This document shows positions 18,592 through 25,737 of a stretch of DNA of 64,000 nt, piece after piece. Below the pieces are notes generated by a model. It saw only the letters and a list, made by a program, of their open reading frames with translations, was not told where the DNA came from and ran no database searches. The stretch spans positions 1 through 64,000 of the forward strand of contig CAIRYQ010000015.1 of the NCBI GenBank assembly GCA_903882875.1. Direction: 5' to 3'. Position numbers and translations under genes: made by a program. This DNA comes from an uncultured Spartobacteria bacterium. Its GTDB lineage: Bacteria > Verrucomicrobiota > Verrucomicrobiia > Chthoniobacterales > Chthoniobacteraceae. Positions within the stretch are counted from its first letter, which is position 1, and the number at the start of each line of letters is the position of its first letter.

Positions 18592-18789
18592 AATCCGATG
18601 GCTCTTTGGAATGACGAGCGAGCAGATTGGTGCTTAACAGATTAGAAATGACGTTCTGAGAACGTCGTTGAACTGAACGGACGTTCTCACTTCAAAGAGG
18701 CCAAATGTCTTCACTCTGGAAACGCGAACACTCACGTTACTGGTTCTGTTGATATACAGCGGCGGATGGAAAACGGTTGAACGAAGCAC
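18592..18789. other. Non-coding spacer with a GACGTTC palindrome
   Basis: No gene is seen. The notable item is GACGTTC-TGA-GAACGTC (18650-18666), a 17-base palindrome, followed by GAACGGACGTTC (about 18676-18687). The first could be a protein-binding site or the flank of the adjacent mobile element remnant. The stretch is more A+T-rich than its surroundings. Confidence 0.5.
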
Positions 18790-19428
18790 TGGAGACGGTT
18801 TCGATAAGTATCGAAGAGTGATGAGCGAGCAAGCGACATGAAAGAAGGCTTGGTACATCAGGAGGTGATTTTCATAACGGACGATCAGGCGGCGATAGTT
18901 GCCCAGTCAGGCAAAGGTTCGTTCCACTTTCCAGCGTTTGCGGTAGCGGCGCAGCCAGCGTCCATCGTTGAAGGCGGCTTGGTGCGCCCCCGGCGGTGCG
19001 GAGCGATCAGGAGCATGTTTTGATCGAGCAGGCGCTCCCGCAACGGATCGCTGTCGTAGGCGCGGTCGGCAATGACGCGCAGAGGTTTTCTGCGGCGCGG
19101 GGGGGATGCACGGGTCGGTTCGGCCAGCATCACCTCTGCCGGGCTGGCGCTGAGAAGCTGGCTTCCCAGAGGAACACCTGCGCCGTCGACCACCACCATC
19201 CACTTCGCGCCCTTGCCGCGTTTGGTTTTGCCAACGCCGGAGCCCCCTTTAGCGGGAGCGAAACTCCCGTCCAAAAAGCTCTCGCTCCAAGTCCAGGCGA
19301 CCTCGCTGGTCGAGTTCGCGCAGGAAGGCTCGCCAGAGTCTGAGCCAGACGCCGCGCTCTTCCCAGAGCCGCAGCCGTCTCCAGCAGGTGCTCGCAGAAG
19401 GATATGTTCCGGGCAGGTCCCGCGGGGC
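18790..19428 (-). mobile_element. Decayed IS5-family transposase remnant
   Basis: Read on the minus strand, three frames together rebuild most of a DDE transposase of the IS5 superfamily. They give RDLPGTYPSASTCWRRLRLW, LDGSFAPAKGGSGVGKTKRGKG, VIADRAYDSDPLRERL, then LRRYRKRWKVERTFA followed by LGNYRRLIVRYENHLL. It needs a frameshift near 19285, another near 18965, and it has TGA where the family has Trp (18904-18906). Roughly the first 45 residues are missing, and the upstream end is fused directly to a mutarotase fragment. GGAGACGGTTTCGATA at about 18791 resembles an IS terminal repeat and may mark the far end; no matching repeat is present at the fused end. It cannot make an active transposase. 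Confidence 0.88.
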
Positions 19429-19877
19429 ATGGAAAGTTGTGCGCCGGCAGAAATGCGGTGGCGCAGCGTGAAATCATGCGGCCACTGTGCGCGCGTGGCG
19501 TCGTTCGATTCCGCGGCGAGCACGAGATTGGCCGACTTGCCGTCGCTCGTGAGCGATTCGATCTCCTACGGCATCGTGCGGACGAAGCTGTGCGCGGGCG
19601 CATCGGGATGTCCGGCGCGCGGGCCGAACCACGGAAAGATCACGGGCATGCCGCCGCGGATGGCCTTGCCTTTTTCAAAGTGGCTCCGCTCGCTCATGAA
19701 GAGCACGGGCTGTGCGCCTGCCGGCCGGAATGCCGCGACGTGTGTGCCGTGCAGAAAGACCTGTGCGCTGCATAGCGCAGGCGTGAATTCGATGTGGATG
19801 AGACCGCCGGGAGTGTCTGTGAAAGCGGCGATGCCGGGGATCTCCCGGCGGTGAAAATCTGCGGCGGTACGATTCAT
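19429..19877 (-). pseudogene. D-hexose-6-phosphate mutarotase, truncated
   Basis: The N-terminal half of a YeaD-type aldose mutarotase is clear: VLFMSERSHFEKGKAIRGGMPVIFPWFGPR with the PAHSFVRTMP strand. A TAG (19566-19568) stands where the family has Trp (PWE). The same frame then continues with EIESLTSDGKSANLVLAAES and DATRAQWPHDFTLRHRISAG, as expected for the protein. At about 19429 the sequence switches abruptly to transposase. The C-terminal half, with the catalytic Glu, is not on the other side of the element. The gene is therefore dead by both a nonsense change and a deletion. The intact enzyme would interconvert anomers of glucose 6-phosphate. Confidence 0.87.
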
Positions 19878-19998
19878 CGGACGATGTCGCCAGCCGGTTT
19901 TGCGTGCGGTGACATTGGCATTCTTTTTTCGGAACCAAGGGACGCCAGCATCCCACCTTCCGCCGATGCGAGCCGTGGCCGACTCATGCTCCGTCCGC

Positions 19999-20514
19999 CT
20001 ACTTCAGCGCCTCGACCGCCTTGATCACATCGGCCGCGTGCGTCTCAGTCGTGGTCTTGTCGGTCATGTTCCAGACGATCTTGCCGCCCTTCACGAGGAA
20101 CGAAGTGCGCTTGTAGATGCCCGGCTTCATCGCGGGCACGCCGAAGGCCGCGGCGACCTTGCCGTCATCGTCGGCAATGAGCGGGAAGGGGAACGTGAAC
20201 TTGTCGCGGAACGACTTCTGATCCTCTGGCTTGTCGCCGCTCACGCCGAGCACCTGAATGCCCTTCTTCGTGAGCGCCTCCCAGTTGTCGCGCAGCGAGC
20301 AGCCCTGCTTCGTGCAGCCGCCGGTGTTCGCCTTTGGGTAGAAATAAACGAGCGTCGTGCCCTTGGCATAGACGTCCTTGAAGTTCACGGCCTTGCTGTC
20401 CTGATCCTTCGCGATCGGTTCCGGCGCGGCGGCTCCGACGGCGAGCGGCGCATCGGCGGCGTGGGTGAATGCGGTGAGTGTGGCTGCTGCGAGGATGGTG
20501 GTGAGGAGTTTCAT
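19999..20514 (-). CDS. Exported thioredoxin-dependent peroxiredoxin (Bcp type)
   Basis: This is a thiol peroxidase that reduces hydrogen and organic peroxides. The 171-residue protein has a signal peptide (about residues 1-20, cleavage near THAADA), so it should act outside the cytoplasm, unlike the standard Bcp. The motif TGGCTKQGCSLRD gives a peroxidatic Cys67 and a resolving Cys72 five residues later, the atypical 2-Cys Bcp arrangement. VYFYPK and the downstream FLVKGGKIVWN strand fit the AhpC/TSA fold. It lies 52 bases after the beta-propeller gene on the same strand. Confidence 0.92.
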   Translation of the reverse strand: MKLLTTILAAATLTAFTHAADAPLAVGAAAPEPIAKDQDSKAVNFKDVYAKGTTLVYFYPKANTGGCTKQGCSLRDNWEALTKKGIQVLGVSGDKPEDQKSFRDKFTFPFPLIADDDGKVAAAFGVPAMKPGIYKRTSFLVKGGKIVWNMTDKTTTETHAADVIKAVEALK

Positions 20515-20566
20515 GGGTTCGTTGGTTTGATTGGGTTGATGGAGATTCGGTGGGATGAAATGCGGC

Positions 20567-21787
20567 CTACTTTTTCACGTCGTAGCAGTAGATGTAGTTC
20601 TGATCGCGCAGATACAGCTTGCCGTTTGCGACGACGGGGTGCGTCCAGATTGCGCCCTTCGGATTCCGAATCGTCGTCTGCGGGTCGAGCTTGAAGCGGC
20701 CTTTTTCGCTCCAGCCATTCGGCGAGGCTTCGGCGAGCACGACAGTGCCGGTCTTTTCTCCGAGGCAGTACAGCATCCCGTCGGCGCTGGTGACGGCGCC
20801 TTTTTCGAGCGCGCCTTTTTCCACCCACTTCACGCTGCCGTCGGCGAAATTCATGCAAGTCCAGCCGCCCTTGCTGTGGCCGTAGAGGAAGTCACCGATG
20901 CGCAGCACGCCGCCGTGGTGATTTTCGAGATCCTTGTTCATGAACACGTCCGTCGCCTCGCTGCCCTTCACGGCGACTTTCTTGCAGCCGACGCCATAGC
21001 CGCTGCTGATGAAGACCTCGTCGCCCTTCACGATGGGCGTGGGGATGACGGCCGTCTTGCCGCCCCACTGCGAACGCCACGCGAGCTTGCCCGTCTCCGC
21101 GTCCACGCCGAAGAGCGTCTGCATCACGAGCTGCACGTATTCCTTTTTCCCGCCGAGCGTCGCGGGGACGATGGAGGAATATTGCGCGCCCTCGGTGATG
21201 TCCGCGCTCTGCCATTTCACGTCGCCGGTCATTTTGTCAAAGGCGGCCATCGTGCCCTTGTCGCCGCCGGGTGTGGCGAGGACGAGTTTGCCGTCCACGA
21301 GCGGCGATTCGGTGAAGCCCCAGCCGGGCCGTTTGCCGCCGAGGTCGGTCATGGATTTTGTCCACAGCACCTTGCCGTCCGCAGCCTGCACGCAGACGAG
21401 ATTGCCCGTGCCGCTCAATGCGTAGATGCGATCGCCGTCCACCGTGGGAGTGCCGCGCGGGCCGTCGCCCCAGCCATTGCCGAGGATGTCGCCGATGGAT
21501 GCGACCCACAGTTCCTTGCCAGTGTTCGCGTCGAGCGCGAGGAGGATTTCCTTCCCGTCGCGCGTGCCGAGCGTGAAAAGTTTTCCGCCCGCGATGCTGT
21601 ATCCGCTGTAGCCTTGGCCCGCGTTGTCAAAGAGCCACGCGCGCTTCGGTCCGCCCTCGGGCCACTGCTTGAGCAGGCCGGTCTCGGTGGAGACATCATC
21701 GCGGTTCGGCCCGCGGAACTGCGGCCAGTCGTTCGCGATGGCGAGTGAGGAAATGCAGACGGCGAGGATGATGGCTGGGAGTTTCAT
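20567..21787 (-). CDS. PQQ-type beta-propeller protein, exported
   Basis: The start at 21787 gives 406 residues opening with a signal peptide (MKLPAIILAVCISSLAIA) and NDWPQFRGPNRDD, the typical first blade of these verrucomicrobial/planctomycete proteins. Repeated blades include LLALDANTGKELW, VCVQAADGKVLWTKS and DAETGKLAWRS, each ending in the Trp-docking pattern of PQQ/pyrrolo-quinoline beta-propellers. No dehydrogenase catalytic residues are evident, so it is probably a binding or scaffold propeller, not an enzyme. The frame is open 42 codons further upstream, but that part lacks family similarity. Confidence 0.85.
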   Translation of the reverse strand: MKLPAIILAVCISSLAIANDWPQFRGPNRDDVSTETGLLKQWPEGGPKRAWLFDNAGQGYSGYSIAGGKLFTLGTRDGKEILLALDANTGKELWVASIGDILGNGWGDGPRGTPTVDGDRIYALSGTGNLVCVQAADGKVLWTKSMTDLGGKRPGWGFTESPLVDGKLVLATPGGDKGTMAAFDKMTGDVKWQSADITEGAQYSSIVPATLGGKKEYVQLVMQTLFGVDAETGKLAWRSQWGGKTAVIPTPIVKGDEVFISSGYGVGCKKVAVKGSEATDVFMNKDLENHHGGVLRIGDFLYGHSKGGWTCMNFADGSVKWVEKGALEKGAVTSADGMLYCLGEKTGTVVLAEASPNGWSEKGRFKLDPQTTIRNPKGAIWTHPVVANGKLYLRDQNYIYCYDVKK

Positions 21788-21941
21788 GGGTTGCAGAATG
21801 TGGCGCGTATGAGTCGCTACGTTCAATCTCCAATCCGTGGCCTCCGTAGGGGAAAGTGGTTCCGGCCCATGCGCGGTCCGATGCCCGCGCAGCGGCCTCA
21901 CTGGATGCCGCACTTGAATTGCGCGCTGAAAATGCCCGCCG

Positions 21942-23054
21942 TCAGCGCACTGCGGAATGGCGGTGCGCCGCCCAGAAAATCACGCCGATCACCGCGAGGA
22001 TCGCGAGCACGAGCAGCGTGATTTTCATCCAGCTCTTCGGATACCGCCCGGAGATCGCGCCGGTGTAGCCGTTGATCACCACTTGGAAATTCTGGCTGCC
22101 GTACGTGTAGGCAAGCAGCCACACCGGCACGAGGATGTGCTTGAAAGTCTGCCCGGAAAAATCCGCATCCACGCTCAGGCCACGGTGCGTGTCGCCGGGA
22201 ACCTGCTGCGCGCAGAGCCGCTCGGTTTTTTGCTGCATGATCCCCTGTGCAGCCTGCGCGGCGGCGACGAGATCGATCTGATATTGCTCGACGACCCAGC
22301 CGCTCAGGAAACCCGGATCGTACGGCTTCAGATCGGTGGTCGTCGGGAACGGCTCGATGTGGCGGAGCAACGGGATGTCCACACCCTTCGTCGCGGGCAC
22401 CAGCTCGTCGTCGAAAAAATGATCCACATGCCCGCTCGTCCGGTACCAGCGGATTTTCTGCACGCTGCGCGACTGCCGTTTGCCCTCGGAGTCCGTGTAG
22501 TATTCCGTCTCGTTGTAGTAGTCGCCGGATTCCGCCGTCCAGTCGGCGCTCACCTGCGCGTCGAACGTCCAGTATGGGATGTAAATTCCGCGCACCGTGT
22601 CCGTGAGCGCGCGCGTGCCGAGGGTGTTCGGCGCGAACCAACGCGAGCCGTACCATTGCCGGATGGACTCGCGCACCTGCTTCTCCGCGACCTTGAATTC
22701 GAGCAGGCTGTCGGGCCGGATGTGCCGCGTCTGCTCCTCTACGGGAATGATCGCGGACGAGCCGCAAAAATCGCAGCGCTGCGCCGCGTGGTTCGGATCA
22801 AAGACGGTGATCGCCTGGCAGCTCTGGCACTTCACGGATTTTTTCTCCGTCGCCCAGCCGCGATCGTCCGGCGAAATGGATCGCAGCGCCGCCGCAAGAT
22901 CGTGCTCCTCGATCTGCCCGCCCTCGCCGAGTTTCGCGGGGGAGACGCAGCCGCAATACGCGCACACGAGCGCCTGCTTTGCGGGGTTCCACTTCGCCTC
23001 GCCGCCGCAGCTCGGGCAGCTGTATTTGTCGTGCGCCTTGATTTCGTCGCTCAT
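21942..23054 (-). CDS. Zinc-ribbon membrane protein (YdjG-like)
   Basis: The start at 23054 gives 370 residues. The N-terminus has two zinc ribbons: CPSCGG...CAYCGC (residues about 12-34) and CQSCQ...CDFCGSS (about 75-98). A middle domain contains YIPYWTFDAQVSADW and the C-terminal end has one membrane helix (WMKITLLVLAILAVIGVIFW). This matches the TFIIB-type zinc-ribbon proteins that associate with an SPFH protein, such as YdjG with YdjI in Bacillus subtilis PspA complexes. Its SPFH counterpart is at 24393-25481. A nuclease and a methyltransferase gene are lodged between them on the same strand, 22 bases upstream of this start. Confidence 0.78.
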   Translation of the reverse strand: MSDEIKAHDKYSCPSCGGEAKWNPAKQALVCAYCGCVSPAKLGEGGQIEEHDLAAALRSISPDDRGWATEKKSVKCQSCQAITVFDPNHAAQRCDFCGSSAIIPVEEQTRHIRPDSLLEFKVAEKQVRESIRQWYGSRWFAPNTLGTRALTDTVRGIYIPYWTFDAQVSADWTAESGDYYNETEYYTDSEGKRQSRSVQKIRWYRTSGHVDHFFDDELVPATKGVDIPLLRHIEPFPTTTDLKPYDPGFLSGWVVEQYQIDLVAAAQAAQGIMQQKTERLCAQQVPGDTHRGLSVDADFSGQTFKHILVPVWLLAYTYGSQNFQVVINGYTGAISGRYPKSWMKITLLVLAILAVIGVIFWAAHRHSAVR

Positions 23055-23076
23055 GGTTTGGAAAATCGAAAGCCGG

Positions 23077-23475
23077 TTAATGGAGTTCCAGACCGAAGAA
23101 CAGACGTAGCCAAGCTTCAAGCTCGCTGAACTCGACAGCCTTGCCCGACGCGACAAGAAAGGAGCGCATGTTGTCGGTGAAACCTGCTCCGGAAAAAACG
23201 ACGATGCCGGGAATCGGCCATGCGGCGATGTCCTGAATGGTCGAGGGAACTTTTTCTTCAGCCGTTCCCTGCGTGCCCTGAAACTTGCATTCGATTCCGA
23301 GTCGCTTGCGCGTTGTGGGTTCAGTCAAGACGACATCTATCTTGCGAACCGCTCCCCAAATGCGCCGTGCGACCCGCACCTGCTCCTTTGCTTGCAGGTT
23401 GAGCGGGCCTGCGAGGGCGATCACGGCCTTGACGAGATCATCTCCGTTGGCAACAGCGGTGGCGCGTCCAGGCAT
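23077..23475 (-). CDS. Small PD-(D/E)XK nuclease, probable restriction subunit
   Basis: This 132-residue protein has the core of a PD-(D/E)XK nuclease: KIDVVLTEP (Asp47) followed by LGIECKFQG (Glu62, Lys64), with an upstream helix containing KAVIALAGPL. The rest is short, without an obvious DNA-recognition domain. It starts 3 bases after the stop of the DpnA-like methyltransferase gene on the same strand, which suggests a minimal restriction-modification pair. It is smaller than most known type II endonucleases, so it might need a partner or be a repair or accessory nuclease. The gene ends 22 bases before the zinc-ribbon gene. Confidence 0.7.
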   Translation of the reverse strand: MPGRATAVANGDDLVKAVIALAGPLNLQAKEQVRVARRIWGAVRKIDVVLTEPTTRKRLGIECKFQGTQGTAEEKVPSTIQDIAAWPIPGIVVFSGAGFTDNMRSFLVASGKAVEFSELEAWLRLFFGLELH

Positions 23476-23478
23476 TGG

Positions 23479-24387
23479 TCAGGGAATGAGTTTGTGCTGC
23501 TCGAATACTTCGGTCACGCGGTTCTGGGCGGTTTTCAGATAGGTCGCGTCCATTTCCACAGCGACGCAACGCCGACGAATGCGCGCGCATGCGACTGCGG
23601 TGGTGCCGCTACCGTTGAACGGATCGAGCACCAGCGCACCCTCATCCGTACTGGAGAGCAAGCATCGCTCGACGAGCGCAAGCGGCTTTTGCGTGGGATG
23701 CTTTCCGTGTCGTTTCTCTGCCTTTGCGGGCGCCATCATGCGCCAGACAGACTTCATCTGCTTGCCGCCACCATGCTCGCGCATCAGGGCATAATGAAAG
23801 GTATGGCGGCTCTTCTCGCTTTTTGCGGCCCACAGCACCGTCTCGGTGGAATGCGTGAAGTAGCGGCACGAAAGATTCGGTGGCGGATTCGGTTTTTCCC
23901 ACGTGATATCGTTGAGCAGTTTGAAACCGAGTTGCTGCATCGCATAGCCAACGCTGAAGATCACATGCTGCGTGCCAGTCACCCAAATGGTACCGTTGGG
24001 CTTGAGCACTCGCTGGCAGCGTCGCAGCCACTCGACATTGAATTCGTGGTTAAGTTCAGACCCTCGCGATTTGTCCCATTCGCCTTTGTCCACACGCACC
24101 ATACGACCGTTGCGGCAGGTGATGCCGCCGTTGCTCAAAAAATACGGCGGGTCGGCAAAGATTGCATCGAATACACCTTCGGGGTGCTTCGCAACAATGC
24201 GATCGAGGAATTCGAGACTTTCCGCCTGATACAGATAAATCCCTGCCGCCTCGTCTTGAAATGTCAGACGTGGTGGCGGCGCTAGTTCGCCGACGACCGG
24301 AGGGCCGAGGGGATCGTCAGGAATGAACTCTGTGACGAGATCGGGCTTCGGACGTTTGGCTTTTGGCGTGCGCGCAATTTTTACCAC
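23479..24387 (-). CDS. DpnA-like site-specific DNA methyltransferase
   Basis: This 302-residue enzyme should methylate an adenine, or possibly an N4-cytosine, in double-stranded or single-stranded DNA. Catalytic motif IV is DPPYFLSNGG (residues 79-88) and the SAM motif is DPFNGSGTT (about 255-263), the order of the beta class. Further stretches such as NPPPNLSCRYFTHSTETVLWA and GKHPTQKP closely resemble DpnA (M.DpnIIB) as I recall it. That resemblance hints at GATC or a related site, but specificity cannot be assigned. The GTG at 24387 lies 5 bases after the SPFH stop; an ATG at 24438 would overlap that gene by 46 bases. The small PD-(D/E)XK gene follows immediately. Confidence 0.88.
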   Translation of the reverse strand: MVKIARTPKAKRPKPDLVTEFIPDDPLGPPVVGELAPPPRLTFQDEAAGIYLYQAESLEFLDRIVAKHPEGVFDAIFADPPYFLSNGGITCRNGRMVRVDKGEWDKSRGSELNHEFNVEWLRRCQRVLKPNGTIWVTGTQHVIFSVGYAMQQLGFKLLNDITWEKPNPPPNLSCRYFTHSTETVLWAAKSEKSRHTFHYALMREHGGGKQMKSVWRMMAPAKAEKRHGKHPTQKPLALVERCLLSSTDEGALVLDPFNGSGTTAVACARIRRRCVAVEMDATYLKTAQNRVTEVFEQHKLIP

Positions 24388-24392
24388 GGATT

Positions 24393-25481
24393 TTAGTGCT
24401 GCAGAAAATCGTCCAGCGCAGCCTTTGTGATGCGCCACGCCGTGCCGATTTTTTTGCCTTTCAGGTCGCCGCTTTCGAGCGATGAAGTCACGTCCGCCTC
24501 CGTCACGCCAAGCTGCTGTGCGACCTGTGCGGGCGTGAGCAATTCCACTGCCGGTGCCGCCGCGGGCGCTGTCGCCGTCGGCGCCGGCGCCGGTGCTGCT
24601 GCGGGTGTCGCCTGCTGGCTGCCGGCGATCCCGCCGGGCTGGTTCATCAGATCCTTTGCCATCGCGAAGCCCATCGCCATCTCCGCCGCCGCACCGCCGG
24701 GGCCGGCACCCTGGCCGCTGCCGAGGCCCTGCGCCATTTGGAATTTCACGTAGTCGTTCAGGTTGCCGACCGCGGCCATCGAGCTGCGCTTGTCAATCGC
24801 CGCCTCGACCTCGGGCGGGACGCTCACATTTTCGAGGATGAAGCTCGCGAACTCGATGCCGTATTTCGGCACGGTCGCCTCGTTCAGCATCGGCAGGATC
24901 GCCGCGCCGACCTCGCTGTAGCGCGCGGCCACATCGAGCACCGGGATTTTCGCCTTCGCGATCGCTTCGCTGAAAAGCGAGACGATGCGCGATCGCATGG
25001 TGTCAGAAAATTCGTCGAGCACGAAATGCTGGTCGCTGCCGGCGACTTCCTTGAGGAAGACCTTCGGATCCACGATGTGAAAATCGAACGTGCCGAACGC
25101 GCGGATGCGGACGATTCCAAAATCGTTGTCCCGCATCATGATCGGGTTGCTCGTGCCCCACTTGTTGCCGGTGAAGAGGCGCGTGTTGAGGAAATACACG
25201 TCCGCCTTGAACGGCGAATTGAACCCGTATTTCCAACCCGCGAGCCGGCTCAGCACCGGGATGTTGTCCGTCTTCAGCTCATGCTTGCCCGGCGCGAACG
25301 TGTCGCCGAACGCGCCGAGATACATGAACTGCACCGTCTGCGATTCGCGCACGATGAGCTGCGCGCCGTTCTTAATTTCCTTGTCCGCATCCGGCCAGCG
25401 GTAGCTGAGCGTGTCGCGCGAATCGTCGGTCCATTCGATGATTTCGAGAACCTGTCCTTTGATGAAATCCAAGAGTCCCAT
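24393..25481 (-). CDS. SPFH-domain protein (YdjI-like) with C-terminal HTH
   Basis: The start at 25481 gives 362 residues beginning MGLLDFIKGQVLEIIEW, the usual opening of the YdjI/virion-core-like SPFH family. The band-7 domain covers about residues 30-240 (FGIVRIRAFGTFDFHI, GIEFASFILENVSVPPEVEAAIDKRSSM). An Ala/Pro-rich linker (about 275-312) leads to a 50-residue C-terminal helix-turn-helix resembling excisionase/MerR-type DNA-binding modules: LLTPAQVAQQLGVTEADVTSSLESGDLKGKKIGTAWR, ending ALDDFLQH. Proteins of this family bind phosphoinositide-like or stressed membranes and work with zinc-ribbon membrane partners. The partner here is at 21942, separated by the restriction-modification pair. 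Confidence 0.85.
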   Translation of the reverse strand: MGLLDFIKGQVLEIIEWTDDSRDTLSYRWPDADKEIKNGAQLIVRESQTVQFMYLGAFGDTFAPGKHELKTDNIPVLSRLAGWKYGFNSPFKADVYFLNTRLFTGNKWGTSNPIMMRDNDFGIVRIRAFGTFDFHIVDPKVFLKEVAGSDQHFVLDEFSDTMRSRIVSLFSEAIAKAKIPVLDVAARYSEVGAAILPMLNEATVPKYGIEFASFILENVSVPPEVEAAIDKRSSMAAVGNLNDYVKFQMAQGLGSGQGAGPGGAAAEMAMGFAMAKDLMNQPGGIAGSQQATPAAAPAPAPTATAPAAAPAVELLTPAQVAQQLGVTEADVTSSLESGDLKGKKIGTAWRITKAALDDFLQH

Positions 25482-25737
25482 AGTGCGTTTCCTTTCGTGA
25501 AATTGTGGTTGGAGGTGAAGGTGACGCGCGGACACTAGGACGCGGGCTGGTGCGTTCAAGTTGGAAACTTGCGGGTGGAGCGCCGTGAGGTGGCGTCCCG
25601 CATCCGTCGCGCGACTCCGCGGGGCCGGCGGCTGAACGTCCGACGCCCAACATCCAAAGGCGGACATTCAGCGCGGACACCGTCACGCCCCGCGCTTTCC
25701 ACCCACGATGCCGCGTGCTAGAAGGTTGTGTCTTTGC

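Noticed and set aside
18885-19523. An intact 212-residue protein
   Set aside because: It is a fusion of mutarotase remnant and a transposase frame produced by decay, not a real gene.
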